Source of the DNA: Rhodothermales bacterium
Lineage (GTDB): Bacteria; Bacteroidota; Rhodothermia; Rhodothermales; UBA10348
DNA: 64,000 nt
Reading direction: 5' to 3'
Assembly: GCA_024711125.1 (NCBI GenBank)
Contig: JANJTM010000010.1
Location: 1 to 64,000 of the forward strand
Positions 36,169 through 44,056 of this stretch are shown one piece after another. The notes beneath the pieces are model-generated. The model was not told where the DNA came from. It was given only the letters and a program-made list of their open reading frames with translations, and searched no databases. The position numbers were made by a program, and so were the translations under genes. How positions within the stretch are numbered: the first letter of the stretch is position 1; each line of letters opens with the position of its first letter.

Positions 36169-38943
36169 CTAGAAATCGTAGCGGACGCCGAGCGTCACGC
36201 GACGCGGGGCCGAAAACCAGCCCTGGTTGAAGAAGTACTCGTCGAGCGTGTTCACGCCGCCGACCTGCGTGCCGGCACGGCGGAACTGCTCCTCGGTGAC
36301 CGACTCGTCGCCGCGACCGGTATCCGAGTAGACGCCGTAGTGAATCATCGCGTCGAACAGGTTGTCCACCTGGAGCAGCGCCGAAAGGCCCTTCAGGAAC
36401 TGCGGACGATAGAAGAAGCGCAGGTCCGAGGTGAACGAGGCCGGCCGGTTGCCGTTGTTCTTGATATAGGACGTGATGAAGTTGCGGATCGTCGTGTACG
36501 GCGCGCCGGTCTGGTAGCGGTTGATCAGCGTCAGCGAAAGCGCCGCGCTGGGCGCATACGTGATCGAGTTGGTCAGCACGTGGCGGCGGTCCCAGTCGAG
36601 CCGGACGAGCGTAAGGATGTCTTCCTGGCCGCTCTGGAAGCGATCGAAGGCTTCGGTCGGATTCGATGCCGTTCCGTTGGCGAACTGGAGCGTGTAGTCG
36701 AGATCCCAGCTGACGCCGCCGACCGGGCGCTGGAAGAGCGACAGCGTGATGCCGCGCGAGGTGCCGACGTCCCGGTTTATGTAGCGCACGAAGAAGTTGG
36801 TCGTGAGCACGTCACGCCGGATCTCGACGCCCGTGAGGTTCCGGATGTCCTTCGAGAACAGGGTCAGTTCGAGGCCCATGGACTTCGTCAGTCCCTGCTG
36901 CAGGCCGATTTCGAAGTGCAGCGTACGCTCCGGATCGAGCGCCGGGTTGCCGAACTGGGTCTGCGACGAAGCCGGGTTGACCTCGTAGTGCGGATTCGTG
37001 AAGAGGATCGACAGCTGCGGCGTCTGGAAGAAGAGCCCGGCAGAGAACCGGATCACGCCTTCGGCCGAAATCGGGAACGCGATGCCCACGCGCGGGCTGA
37101 GCTGCCAGCGGATCGGGCCCTTCTCGCGGTTGTACAGCGAGTCGCCCGGCACATCGGGGTTGGGCACGTACAGCAGGTTCGCCTGCGTCCAGTCGAAGGG
37201 AATCTCGTAGTCCGGGTTGAAGAGGTCGAACCGCAGCCCCGCGTTCACGATCAGGTTGCGGAATTCCATCTTGTCCTGGAGATAGGCCGCGATCTCGTAG
37301 GGCCGGGTCTCGAGCGTGTCACGCCCGAAGATGTCGACCGACGGCATCGGCTGCCACTGCGTACGCGGACCGATCTCGATGCCGAACCCCCCGTTGTACA
37401 GGTGGTGGAGCCGTGCCAGCACGCCCGCCTTGACCTGGTGCACGCGATCGAGCTGGTTCGTGTAGTCGGCCAGGAACGTGTGGGTCTCGGTCATCTCGTT
37501 CCCGTACCACAGGTCGTTGCCCCCGACGTCGAAGGCGTTGGGACCCTCGAGATTGCGCAGCTGGGAGGAAACGAGACGGGTGTCCAGGATCCCGGTCGTC
37601 GAAAAATCCGACGGCAGGTCGAAGAGACGTGATCCGCCCTTGTCCCGGAGATACGAGTAGTTGATGTTCGAGAACGACGTCGCTCCGTGCGTCCACTTGA
37701 GGCCGAGAAGGTGGAACTGGCTGTTGAAGAAGTACTTGTTGACGCCGTCCGGCACGTACTTCGACTGCTGGCTGAACCCGCGCCCGTCGCCGTCCTGGAG
37801 GATCAGGTTGTACTCCAGCTTCACCATCGGGGTTAGCTTGTAGACCAGCGTGCCGTTGAAGGAAAGCCGCTCGTTGCGGCTCGGCGCGAAGGACTGGTCG
37901 CCGGTCGATGCGATGAACCAGGTGCTCGGATTGCCGGAGTTCAGGTTCATCGAGGAGTCCGTCGGCGCGAAGAGGCGGCGTCCGATCGTGTGCCCCTCCT
38001 CGTACCAGTACCGGCCCGTGAAGCGGAAGCCCAGCTTTTCCTTGAGGATGGGTCCGCCGAGCGAAAGCTGCGCGTCCTGTCGCCCAGGGAATCCGGCGGC
38101 CTCGGTGTACGAAACCATTTCCGACGTGAAGTCGGACGCGCGAAGGCCGATGCCCGGATCGGCGAGGCGCTTGACGAATTCGAGTTCCCGACCGCTGGCG
38201 ATGGCGCCCAGCTCGGTCGACAGCGAGCCGGTCCACGCGTTGGGCACGTCCTTCGTGACGATGTTCACGACGCCCGACATCGCCTGGCCGTACTCGGCGT
38301 TGAAGACTCCCGAGATCACCTCGAGACCCGAGATCATGTTTTTCTCGACCTCGAACGCCGCCGAGTTCGAATACGGGTTGTTGATCGGAACGCCGTTGAC
38401 GAGGTAGGAAACCTCTCCCTGGCGCCCGCCGCGGAAGTGCCCGTCGACGACGCCCGCCTGCAGGTTGATGATCTGCCCGATCGAGACGACCGGGAGGGTG
38501 GCGATCTCGGCTTCGTCCACGAACGAGGTCGTCGTCGTGCGGTCCATCTGGACGATCGGCCGCTCGGCCACCACCACGACCTCTTCGCCCTCGTACACCT
38601 CTTCGCGCATCGAGGCGTTCACCGTCGTGGTCTTGTCGACGATGACCTGGACATTCTCGGTCCGGACCTCGGCGAATCCCACGAACCGGAAGACGACGGT
38701 GTACGTCCCCGGCTTGATGTCGATGATCTGGTAGTGCCCGTCGATGTCGGTCACCGTGCCCTGGGAGGTGCCCTGGATGAACACCTGGACGCCCGGCAGC
38801 CCGTCGCGGGTGCCTTCGATGGTGACCTCGCCGGCGATCTTGCCCGTGGTTCCGGGCACCTCGGCGAGGGCCGGGGCGGAGATCAGACAGAGGAGGAGCG
38901 CGGCGATCGCGCGCGTGGACGGAACGAGCGGCCGGTACAGCAT
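36169..38943 (-). CDS. TonB-dependent receptor with carboxypeptidase-regulatory-like N-terminal domain
   Basis: A 924-residue outer-membrane receptor: signal peptide (about 1-27), CarboxypepD_reg-like beta-sandwich (about 33-112, GLPGVQVFIQGTSQGTVTDI), a TonB-box-like stretch (EEVVVVAERP), plug (about 135-235, SYLVNGVPINNPYS ... VFNAEYGQAMSGVVNIVTK), then a 22-strand-type barrel ending in an aromatic residue (RRVTLGVRYDF). It imports an oligosaccharide or other large ligand using TonB energy. ATG 38943 is chosen because it begins the signal peptide. It heads the minus-strand block; a TAnnTTTG-type promoter and a LacI-type palindrome lie upstream. SusC-like, but no susD follows. Confidence 0.92.
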   Translation of the reverse strand: MLYRPLVPSTRAIAALLLCLISAPALAEVPGTTGKIAGEVTIEGTRDGLPGVQVFIQGTSQGTVTDIDGHYQIIDIKPGTYTVVFRFVGFAEVRTENVQVIVDKTTTVNASMREEVYEGEEVVVVAERPIVQMDRTTTTSFVDEAEIATLPVVSIGQIINLQAGVVDGHFRGGRQGEVSYLVNGVPINNPYSNSAAFEVEKNMISGLEVISGVFNAEYGQAMSGVVNIVTKDVPNAWTGSLSTELGAIASGRELEFVKRLADPGIGLRASDFTSEMVSYTEAAGFPGRQDAQLSLGGPILKEKLGFRFTGRYWYEEGHTIGRRLFAPTDSSMNLNSGNPSTWFIASTGDQSFAPSRNERLSFNGTLVYKLTPMVKLEYNLILQDGDGRGFSQQSKYVPDGVNKYFFNSQFHLLGLKWTHGATSFSNINYSYLRDKGGSRLFDLPSDFSTTGILDTRLVSSQLRNLEGPNAFDVGGNDLWYGNEMTETHTFLADYTNQLDRVHQVKAGVLARLHHLYNGGFGIEIGPRTQWQPMPSVDIFGRDTLETRPYEIAAYLQDKMEFRNLIVNAGLRFDLFNPDYEIPFDWTQANLLYVPNPDVPGDSLYNREKGPIRWQLSPRVGIAFPISAEGVIRFSAGLFFQTPQLSILFTNPHYEVNPASSQTQFGNPALDPERTLHFEIGLQQGLTKSMGLELTLFSKDIRNLTGVEIRRDVLTTNFFVRYINRDVGTSRGITLSLFQRPVGGVSWDLDYTLQFANGTASNPTEAFDRFQSGQEDILTLVRLDWDRRHVLTNSITYAPSAALSLTLINRYQTGAPYTTIRNFITSYIKNNGNRPASFTSDLRFFYRPQFLKGLSALLQVDNLFDAMIHYGVYSDTGRGDESVTEEQFRRAGTQVGGVNTLDEYFFNQGWFSAPRRVTLGVRYDF

Positions 38944-39031
38944 GGGCCCAGGGCTGAAGGTATGGTCCGAGGGACGGACGGAAGCCCTGTCATCCACCGC
39001 GATCCGGGTGCGAAGCGCTTCCGCCCGAACC

Positions 39032-39062
39032 CAAACATAAGGCGTCGACTCAATAATCGAAA
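39032..39062 (-). promoter_or_regulatory. Bacteroidota-type promoter for the TonB receptor block
   Basis: Read on the minus strand, TTTC (39059-39062) is followed after 19 bases by TATGTTTG (39032-39039), matching the TAnnTTTG -7 element and near-matching the TTTG -33 element known from Bacteroidota primary sigma factors. The surrounding 60 bases are unusually AT-rich. This gives a leader of about 85 bases before the receptor start codon. Confidence 0.55.
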
Positions 39063-39101
39063 CATTTCAATTCTTTTATCGACTGTAGGGGATTTCCCGA
39101 C

Positions 39102-39113
39102 GAAAACGTTTTC
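39102..39113. promoter_or_regulatory. Candidate LacI-family operator
   Basis: GAAAACGTTTTC is a perfect 12-bp palindrome with the central CG step that LacI/GalR-family regulators recognise. It lies about 40 bases upstream of the candidate -33 element of the TonB receptor promoter and overlaps the last codons of nth. No LacI gene is in the window, so the regulator would act in trans. Confidence 0.45.
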
Positions 39114-39777
39114 ACAATCCGACCCCGTTTCGCGGGCAAACGGCCTCCAGGGCGCATTCCGGGCACTTTGGGCGTTTCGCGTCGCAGACCCGGCGGCCGT
39201 GCAGGATGATCGCGTGTCCGGCGAAGACCCACTCGTGTCGGGGAAACACCCCGACGAGGTCTCTCTCGATCTTCTCCGGGTCTTCCTCCCCGGTCAGGCC
39301 GAGCCGGTTGGAGAGCCTCCGGACGTGGGTGTCCACGACTACGCCCTCGGCTTTTCCGAACCACGTCCCGAGCACCACGTTGGCGGTCTTGCGGGCCACG
39401 CCGGGCAGCCGGACAAGGTCCTCCATCGTATCGGGCACCTTGCCGTCGTACTCCTCGAGCAGCATCCGCGCCGCCCCCAGCACGCTCTTCGTCTTGTTGC
39501 GGAAGAACCCGGTCGACTTGATTTCCTGCTCGAATTCGGCGTCGTCGGCGTCGGCGAAATCCCGGACGGTCCGGTACTTCCTGAACAGCGTCGTGGTGAC
39601 GCGGTTGACGTTCACGTCGGTCGTCTGCGCCGACATGATCGTCGCGAACAGCAGTTCGTGGGCCGTCGCGTGCTCGAGTTCGCACGTGGCGTCCGGATAC
39701 AGGTCATGGAGGATTTCCAGGATGCGTCCGGCGCGCCGGCGGCGCTCTTCCGGGGACTCGGCCTGCGTGCGGGGCAT
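39112..39777 (-). CDS. nth: Endonuclease III
   Basis: A 221-residue base-excision repair glycosylase/AP lyase. The helix-hairpin-helix LPGVARKTANVVLG carries catalytic Lys130, and VDTHVRRLSNRLG carries Asp149. The 4Fe-4S ligands follow the family spacing C-x6-C-x2-C-x5-C (Cys198, 205, 208, 214). ATG 39777 gives standard length; longer in-frame versions would run into uvrC. It is divergent from uvrC with only 18 bases between start codons, and its stop overlaps the LacI-type palindrome. Confidence 0.95.
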   Translation of the reverse strand: MPRTQAESPEERRRRAGRILEILHDLYPDATCELEHATAHELLFATIMSAQTTDVNVNRVTTTLFRKYRTVRDFADADDAEFEQEIKSTGFFRNKTKSVLGAARMLLEEYDGKVPDTMEDLVRLPGVARKTANVVLGTWFGKAEGVVVDTHVRRLSNRLGLTGEEDPEKIERDLVGVFPRHEWVFAGHAIILHGRRVCDAKRPKCPECALEAVCPRNGVGL

Positions 39778-39795
39778 GGGCGTATTTTCCTTGCG

Positions 39796-41682
39796 ATGGA
39801 ACTGCAGCGCAAGATAGCCTCCCTTCCGACCGGCCCCGGCGTCTACCAGCACAAGGACGCGGAGGGCAAGGTGCTCTACGTCGGCAAGGCGAAGAACCTC
39901 AAGGCGCGGGTCTCGACCTATTTCCACGAGAACCGCCAGCGCGAGGGTCGACTGCGGGCCCTCATGGCGAAGGTCGTCGACGTCGAGGTCATCGTGACCG
40001 ACACCGAGGCCGAGGCGCTGATCCTCGAGAACAACCTCATCAAGCAGCTGCGCCCGCGCTACAACGTCAACCTCAAGGACGACAAGAGCTACCCGTACAT
40101 CGTCGTGCGCAACGAGCGATTCCCCCGGGTTTTCCCGACCCGGCGCGTGCGCAAGGACGGTTCCACGTATTTCGGGCCGTACGCCGACGTCAAGAGCATG
40201 CGGCTGATGCTCGACACGATCCGGTCGATCTTCCGCCTTCGCACGTGCTCACTCAACCTGGCGCCGGAGCCGATCGCGGCGGGGAAGTACCAGGTCTGCC
40301 TGCAGTACCATATCAAGAAGTGCGAGGGCCCGTGCGTCGGCCTCCAGGCCGAGGCCGACTACGCGGCGACGGTGAGGCAGGTCGAGCAGCTCCTCAACGG
40401 CAAGACGGGTACGCTCCTCCGGATGCTCAAGGACGAGATGCAGCGACTGGCCGGCGAGATGCGGTTCGAGGACGCCGCGCAGGTGCGGGACCGCGTGCTG
40501 GCGCTCGAGAAGTACGCGGAACGTCAGAAGGTCGTCAGCCTCGACGCCGTGGACCGCGACCTGTTCGCGCTCGCGGTCGACCGGCACGAGGGCATCGCAG
40601 CGGCCGCCCAGTTCCAGGTTCGCGACGGCCTCATCGTCGGACGGCGACAGCAGGTGCTCAACCGGATCGAGGACCTCGCCGACGAGGAACTCATGCAGCT
40701 CGTCGTCGAGCGGCACTACTCCGAGGCGACCTTCATCCCGGACGAGGTCTTCGTGGCCACCTCCCTCTCCGACCCGGAGACCGTGGCCGATTTCCTCCGC
40801 GCACAGAAGGGCCGCTCCGTGCCGGTACACCAACCGCAGCGGGGCGAGAAGGCCGCCCTCGTGCGCATGGTCGCCTCGAACGCCGAGCTGCTGCTCGAGG
40901 AATTCCGTCAGCAGCGCCAGAAGCAGGGCGAAAGCCGGATTCCGCACGCGGTGCGCACCCTCGAGAAGGAACTGCGGCTCCCCCGCCCGCCCCGCCGCAT
41001 CGAGTGCTTCGATATCTCCCACCTGGGCGGAACGGGCGTCGTCGCGTCCTGCGTCGTTTTCGAGGACGGACGGGCGAGGCCTTCGGAGTACCGGTCGTTC
41101 AAGGTGCGAACGGTGGGCGGCGGCCGCTCGGACGACTTCGCGTCGATGCGCGAGGTCGTCGCACGGCGATACGCGCGGCTCGCCCCGGGCGCCGCCGGCG
41201 CAGGGGACGGCGACTCCTCTCTCGCGATGCCCGACCTCGTCGTCATCGACGGCGGCAAGGGCCAGCTGTCGTCGGCCGTCGAGGCATTGCAGGACATCGG
41301 CCTGTACGGAGCGTTTCCGGTGGTGGGCCTGGCCAAGCGGCTCGAGGAGGTCTACGTACCCGGCGACTCGGATCCGGTGCGCATTGCCAGGGCCTCCACC
41401 GCGCTACAGCTCCTGCAGCGCGCGCGCAACGAGGCCCACCGGTTTGCCGTCAAGCTGCAGCGCAAGCAACGCGGCAAGAAGGACCTCCGCACCGAACTCA
41501 CCGACATCGAAGGGATCGGCGAGAAGACGGCGCAGAAGCTGATCGCCGCGTTCGGATCGGTCAAGGGCGTTCGCGGGGCCTCCGAGCACGAAGTTGCCGG
41601 GGTGGCCGGACCGAAAGCCGCGGCCCGCGTGGCGGCTCATTTCGCCTCGGCCGCGCAGGCGTCGTCACCCGGGGAGCCCTGA
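39796..41682 (+). CDS. uvrC: Excinuclease ABC subunit C
   Basis: A 628-residue nucleotide-excision repair nuclease. The GIY-YIG domain is at about 10-90 (PTGPGVYQHKDAEGKVLYVG), followed by a Cys-rich region (YQVCLQYHIKKCEGPC), the UVR motif (about 205-240), the RNase H-like second nuclease domain (CFDISHLGGTGVVAS ... DLVVIDGGKGQLSSA) and C-terminal helix-hairpin-helix motifs (DIEGIGEKTAQKLI). Complete and of normal length. It incises on both sides of bulky lesions with UvrA/UvrB. The C-terminus converges on a radical SAM gene with nine bases between. Confidence 0.96.
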   Translation: MELQRKIASLPTGPGVYQHKDAEGKVLYVGKAKNLKARVSTYFHENRQREGRLRALMAKVVDVEVIVTDTEAEALILENNLIKQLRPRYNVNLKDDKSYPYIVVRNERFPRVFPTRRVRKDGSTYFGPYADVKSMRLMLDTIRSIFRLRTCSLNLAPEPIAAGKYQVCLQYHIKKCEGPCVGLQAEADYAATVRQVEQLLNGKTGTLLRMLKDEMQRLAGEMRFEDAAQVRDRVLALEKYAERQKVVSLDAVDRDLFALAVDRHEGIAAAAQFQVRDGLIVGRRQQVLNRIEDLADEELMQLVVERHYSEATFIPDEVFVATSLSDPETVADFLRAQKGRSVPVHQPQRGEKAALVRMVASNAELLLEEFRQQRQKQGESRIPHAVRTLEKELRLPRPPRRIECFDISHLGGTGVVASCVVFEDGRARPSEYRSFKVRTVGGGRSDDFASMREVVARRYARLAPGAAGAGDGDSSLAMPDLVVIDGGKGQLSSAVEALQDIGLYGAFPVVGLAKRLEEVYVPGDSDPVRIARASTALQLLQRARNEAHRFAVKLQRKQRGKKDLRTELTDIEGIGEKTAQKLIAAFGSVKGVRGASEHEVAGVAGPKAAARVAAHFASAAQASSPGEP

Positions 41683-41691
41683 GCGCCCGGT

Positions 41692-42744
41692 TCAGAACAG
41701 CTCGCCCTGCCCGCCCGGACGCCGGAAGTGCCGCGTCTCGAGCGGCTCGAACGGCCGGTTGAGCCCCAGGCGCCGGATCTGCGTTCGGAAGAGCCGGCTG
41801 AAAACGGCAGCCCACGGGCCCTCGCCGCGCATCCGCGTTCCGAACCGCGGGTCGTTCAGTGCCCCGCCCCGCAGCGAGCGGAGCCGCCCGGTGACCCGCT
41901 CCACCCGGTCCGGGTAGTGCCGCTCGAGCCAGTCCAGGAAAATCGGTTCGACGGCTCCCGGGAGGCGCATCACGAGATACGAGGCGTGCAGCGCCCCGCG
42001 TTCGGCGGCCGCCCTCAGGATCGCCGGCATCTCCTCGTCGGTCAGCCCGGGCACCACCGGCGCCACGTTGACCCCCACCGGGACCCCGGCCGCGGCCAGT
42101 TCGGCCACCGCGTCGAGACGCCGCACGGGACGCGACGCCCGCGGCTCCATGCGTCCTGCCAGGTCCGCGTCGAGCGAGGTCACGCTCAGGGTCACGTGCA
42201 CCAGCCGCAGCCGTGCCAATTCGGCGAGCAGATCGAGGTCCCGCGTCACCAGGTGGTTCTTGGTGATGATCGAGACGGGATTGCGGTACCGGAGGAAGAC
42301 CTCCAGGCACCGGCGCGTCAGCCCCAGCCGGCGCTCGACCGGCTGATAGGGATCGGTGTTGCCCGACAGCGCCACGACCTGCGGCTGCCACGATTTCCGC
42401 TCGAAATGGTCCGCGAGCAGGTCCGGGGCGTTCTCCTTGACCAGGATGCGGGTCTCGAAGTCCAGCCCGGCCGAGAAACCCAGGAATTCATGGCTGGGGC
42501 GGGCGTAGCAGTAGGGGCAGCCATGCTCGCATCCCCTGTACGGGTTCAGCGAGAAGGTGAAGGGAACGTCCGGGCTGTCGTTCTTCGCAAGGATCGTGCG
42601 CGAGGCGTCCCGCAGGAACTGTGTCGGCACCGCACGGCGCTCGTCGTCGTCGTAGTCCTCGGCCCCCCGCTCGAGGTGGAGCCGTTCGAAACGGTTCGGC
42701 GGATTGATGGCGGCCGCGCGGCCGCGACGGGGTACGGAGTCCAT
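41692..42744 (-). CDS. PA0069-type radical SAM protein
   Basis: A 350-residue radical SAM enzyme with the cluster motif CEHGCPYCY (Cys72, Cys76, Cys79) in the context SLNPYRGCEHGCPYC, typical of the PA0069/SplB-like group. VALSGNTDPYQPVERRLGLT, SIITKNHLVTRDLDLL and VTLSVTSLDADLAGRMEPR are conserved stretches. Reaction unknown; this family resembles spore photoproduct lyase but lacks a defined substrate. ATG 42744 is chosen because the 70 in-frame upstream residues are low complexity and would overlap the VOC promoter region. Divergent from the VOC gene across a 169-bp gap with an inverted repeat. Confidence 0.85.
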   Translation of the reverse strand: MDSVPRRGRAAAINPPNRFERLHLERGAEDYDDDERRAVPTQFLRDASRTILAKNDSPDVPFTFSLNPYRGCEHGCPYCYARPSHEFLGFSAGLDFETRILVKENAPDLLADHFERKSWQPQVVALSGNTDPYQPVERRLGLTRRCLEVFLRYRNPVSIITKNHLVTRDLDLLAELARLRLVHVTLSVTSLDADLAGRMEPRASRPVRRLDAVAELAAAGVPVGVNVAPVVPGLTDEEMPAILRAAAERGALHASYLVMRLPGAVEPIFLDWLERHYPDRVERVTGRLRSLRGGALNDPRFGTRMRGEGPWAAVFSRLFRTQIRRLGLNRPFEPLETRHFRRPGGQGELF

Positions 42745-42810
42745 GGGTCGGCGCTGCGCTGGTGCCGGTCCCGGCACGTGGGACCGGCTTCCGCCGGATG
42801 AACGTTCGAG

Positions 42811-42841
42811 CGCGCACATAGTGCCCACACATATGTGCGCG
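42811..42841. repeat. Inverted repeat in the divergent radical SAM / VOC promoter region
   Basis: CGCGCACATA (42811-42820) and TATGTGCGCG (42832-42841) are perfect 10-bp complements around an 11-base spacer, lying between divergently transcribed genes. It may be a dimer operator or a hairpin. No T-run follows on either strand, so a terminator is unlikely. Confidence 0.55.
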
Positions 42842-42913
42842 GACGTGCCGACCTGCAGCACGTCGCGCGCGACGCCTTCGTGCCCTACCTTCCGCCGTCC
42901 ACCACCCGATCCG

Positions 42914-43288
42914 ATGGAAGGGATCATTCCGAGCATTCCGGTCGCCGACATCAACCGCGCGGTCGAGTTCTACCAGCAGGTGCTCGGATTCGAGCTCGTG
43001 CGCATCACCGGCAAGGACGAGGTCACCCGCGCGTTTCTCCGGGCGGGCAACGTGCGCCTCATCCTGCGCTCGGTATCCCCCGAGGCTCCGGTCGACTACC
43101 GGCAGACCGGCCTGTCCGATCGCCTCATGCTGCACGTCCCCGTGCGCGACGCCGAGGCGTTCCACGAGCGGATTCGCGAGCGCGTCCACGTGGTGCGCGA
43201 GCCCGTTCCCAGGCTTTTCGGGCTGTTCGAGTTCACGATCGAGGATACCGAGGGCATCCTCCTGACGTTCAGCGAGCTGCCGACCTGA
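42914..43288 (+). CDS. VOC (glyoxalase/bleomycin-resistance superfamily) protein
   Basis: A 124-residue single-module vicinal-oxygen-chelate protein: IIPSIPVADINRAVEFYQQV at the start and DTEGILLTFSE at the end are the usual framing motifs. The usual first metal His is not apparent (IPSIPV), while the terminal Glu is present, so it may not be a metal-dependent enzyme. Function unknown; small stand-alone VOC proteins include isomerases, dioxygenases and resistance proteins. ATG 42914 gives standard length. A peroxiredoxin follows after 70 bases. Confidence 0.82.
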   Translation: MEGIIPSIPVADINRAVEFYQQVLGFELVRITGKDEVTRAFLRAGNVRLILRSVSPEAPVDYRQTGLSDRLMLHVPVRDAEAFHERIRERVHVVREPVPRLFGLFEFTIEDTEGILLTFSELPT

Positions 43289-43358
43289 CCGGCCGCGTAA
43301 CGCGGTGGTCGGGTCGGGCACCGATCGACAGGCAATCGATCCATCCGAATCCTCGACC

Positions 43359-43829
43359 ATGGCTCTCCCGACCGTCGGCGCTCCCGCGCCTCCCTTTTCC
43401 GGACCGATCCAGGACGGCAGCACCATTTCCCTCGATTCGCTGCGCGGAAAGCGTGTGGCGCTGTATTTCTACCCGCGGGACAACACGAGCGTCTGCACGA
43501 AGCAGGCGTGCGCGCTTCGGGACGGGTGGGACGCACTGACGGCGCAGAACATCACGGTGGTCGGCGTCTCCGACGACCCGGTCAAGAGCCATGCGCAGTT
43601 CGCCGGGAAGTTCGCGCTGCCTTTCCCGCTGCTCGCAGACACCGGGCATGCCGTACTCGAGGCGTACGGCATGTGGGTGGAGAAGTCGATGTACGGGAAG
43701 AAGTACATGGGCACGCAGCGTTCGACGTTCCTGATCGACGAAAACGGCACGCTGCGCGCGATCATCGAGAAGCCGGATACGGGAGACCACGCCGCCGAGA
43801 TACTCCGCGTGTTCCGCTCGCTGGCCTGA
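43359..43829 (+). CDS. bcp: Thioredoxin-dependent peroxiredoxin, BCP/PrxQ type
   Basis: A 156-residue peroxiredoxin that reduces hydroperoxides. The peroxidatic Cys46 and the resolving Cys51 are in DNTSVCTKQACALRD; the C-x4-C spacing is the atypical two-cysteine BCP form. The segment before Cys46 reads DNTSV where most members have TPG, a small departure. ALYFYPRDN, VGVSDDPVKSHAQF and STFLIDENGTLR are conserved. Cytoplasmic, no signal peptide. dnaA begins 227 bases downstream, with DnaA boxes between. Confidence 0.92.
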   Translation: MALPTVGAPAPPFSGPIQDGSTISLDSLRGKRVALYFYPRDNTSVCTKQACALRDGWDALTAQNITVVGVSDDPVKSHAQFAGKFALPFPLLADTGHAVLEAYGMWVEKSMYGKKYMGTQRSTFLIDENGTLRAIIEKPDTGDHAAEILRVFRSLA

Positions 43830-43894
43830 GCGTCGGTTCGCGGGTTCCTCCGCGCGCCGGGCCTCGCCCCGGTGCGGCCGGAGTGCTCGTCGGG

Positions 43895-43940
43895 TTATCC
43901 CCCGTCTTATCCACATATACCCCGGAATGGGTGTGGACAA
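43895..43940 (+). promoter_or_regulatory. DnaA-box cluster upstream of dnaA
   Basis: TTATCCACA at 43907-43915 is a perfect DnaA box. TTATCCCCC at 43895 is a weaker match. TGTGGACAA at 43932-43940 is a reverse-strand box (TTGTCCACA, one mismatch). They lie 115-160 bases upstream of the dnaA start in the only local AT-richer stretch, fitting autoregulation of dnaA and possibly part of an origin. Confidence 0.7.
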
Positions 43941-44056
43941 GGCGTGGATGCGCGTGGGTAAATATCGGTGCCGTCGTCCTTGCCCGACGGCCCCGCGCCG
44001 GGGTAGCATTTGGACCGGGCACCCGCTCCAGATCGCTTCATTCGGCTCGTTTTTCC

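Noticed and set aside
32731-37632. Very long plus-strand open frame (over 1600 codons) opposite the T9SS and TonB genes
   Set aside because: It is the complement of two clear minus-strand genes. High GC makes antisense frames long, and its translation is Arg/Val/Asp-rich with no domain.
36169-38943. SusC assignment with a hidden SusD downstream
   Set aside because: The next gene lacks a lipobox and any SusD/RagB helical-repeat features, is twice the size, and ends in a sorting-type domain.
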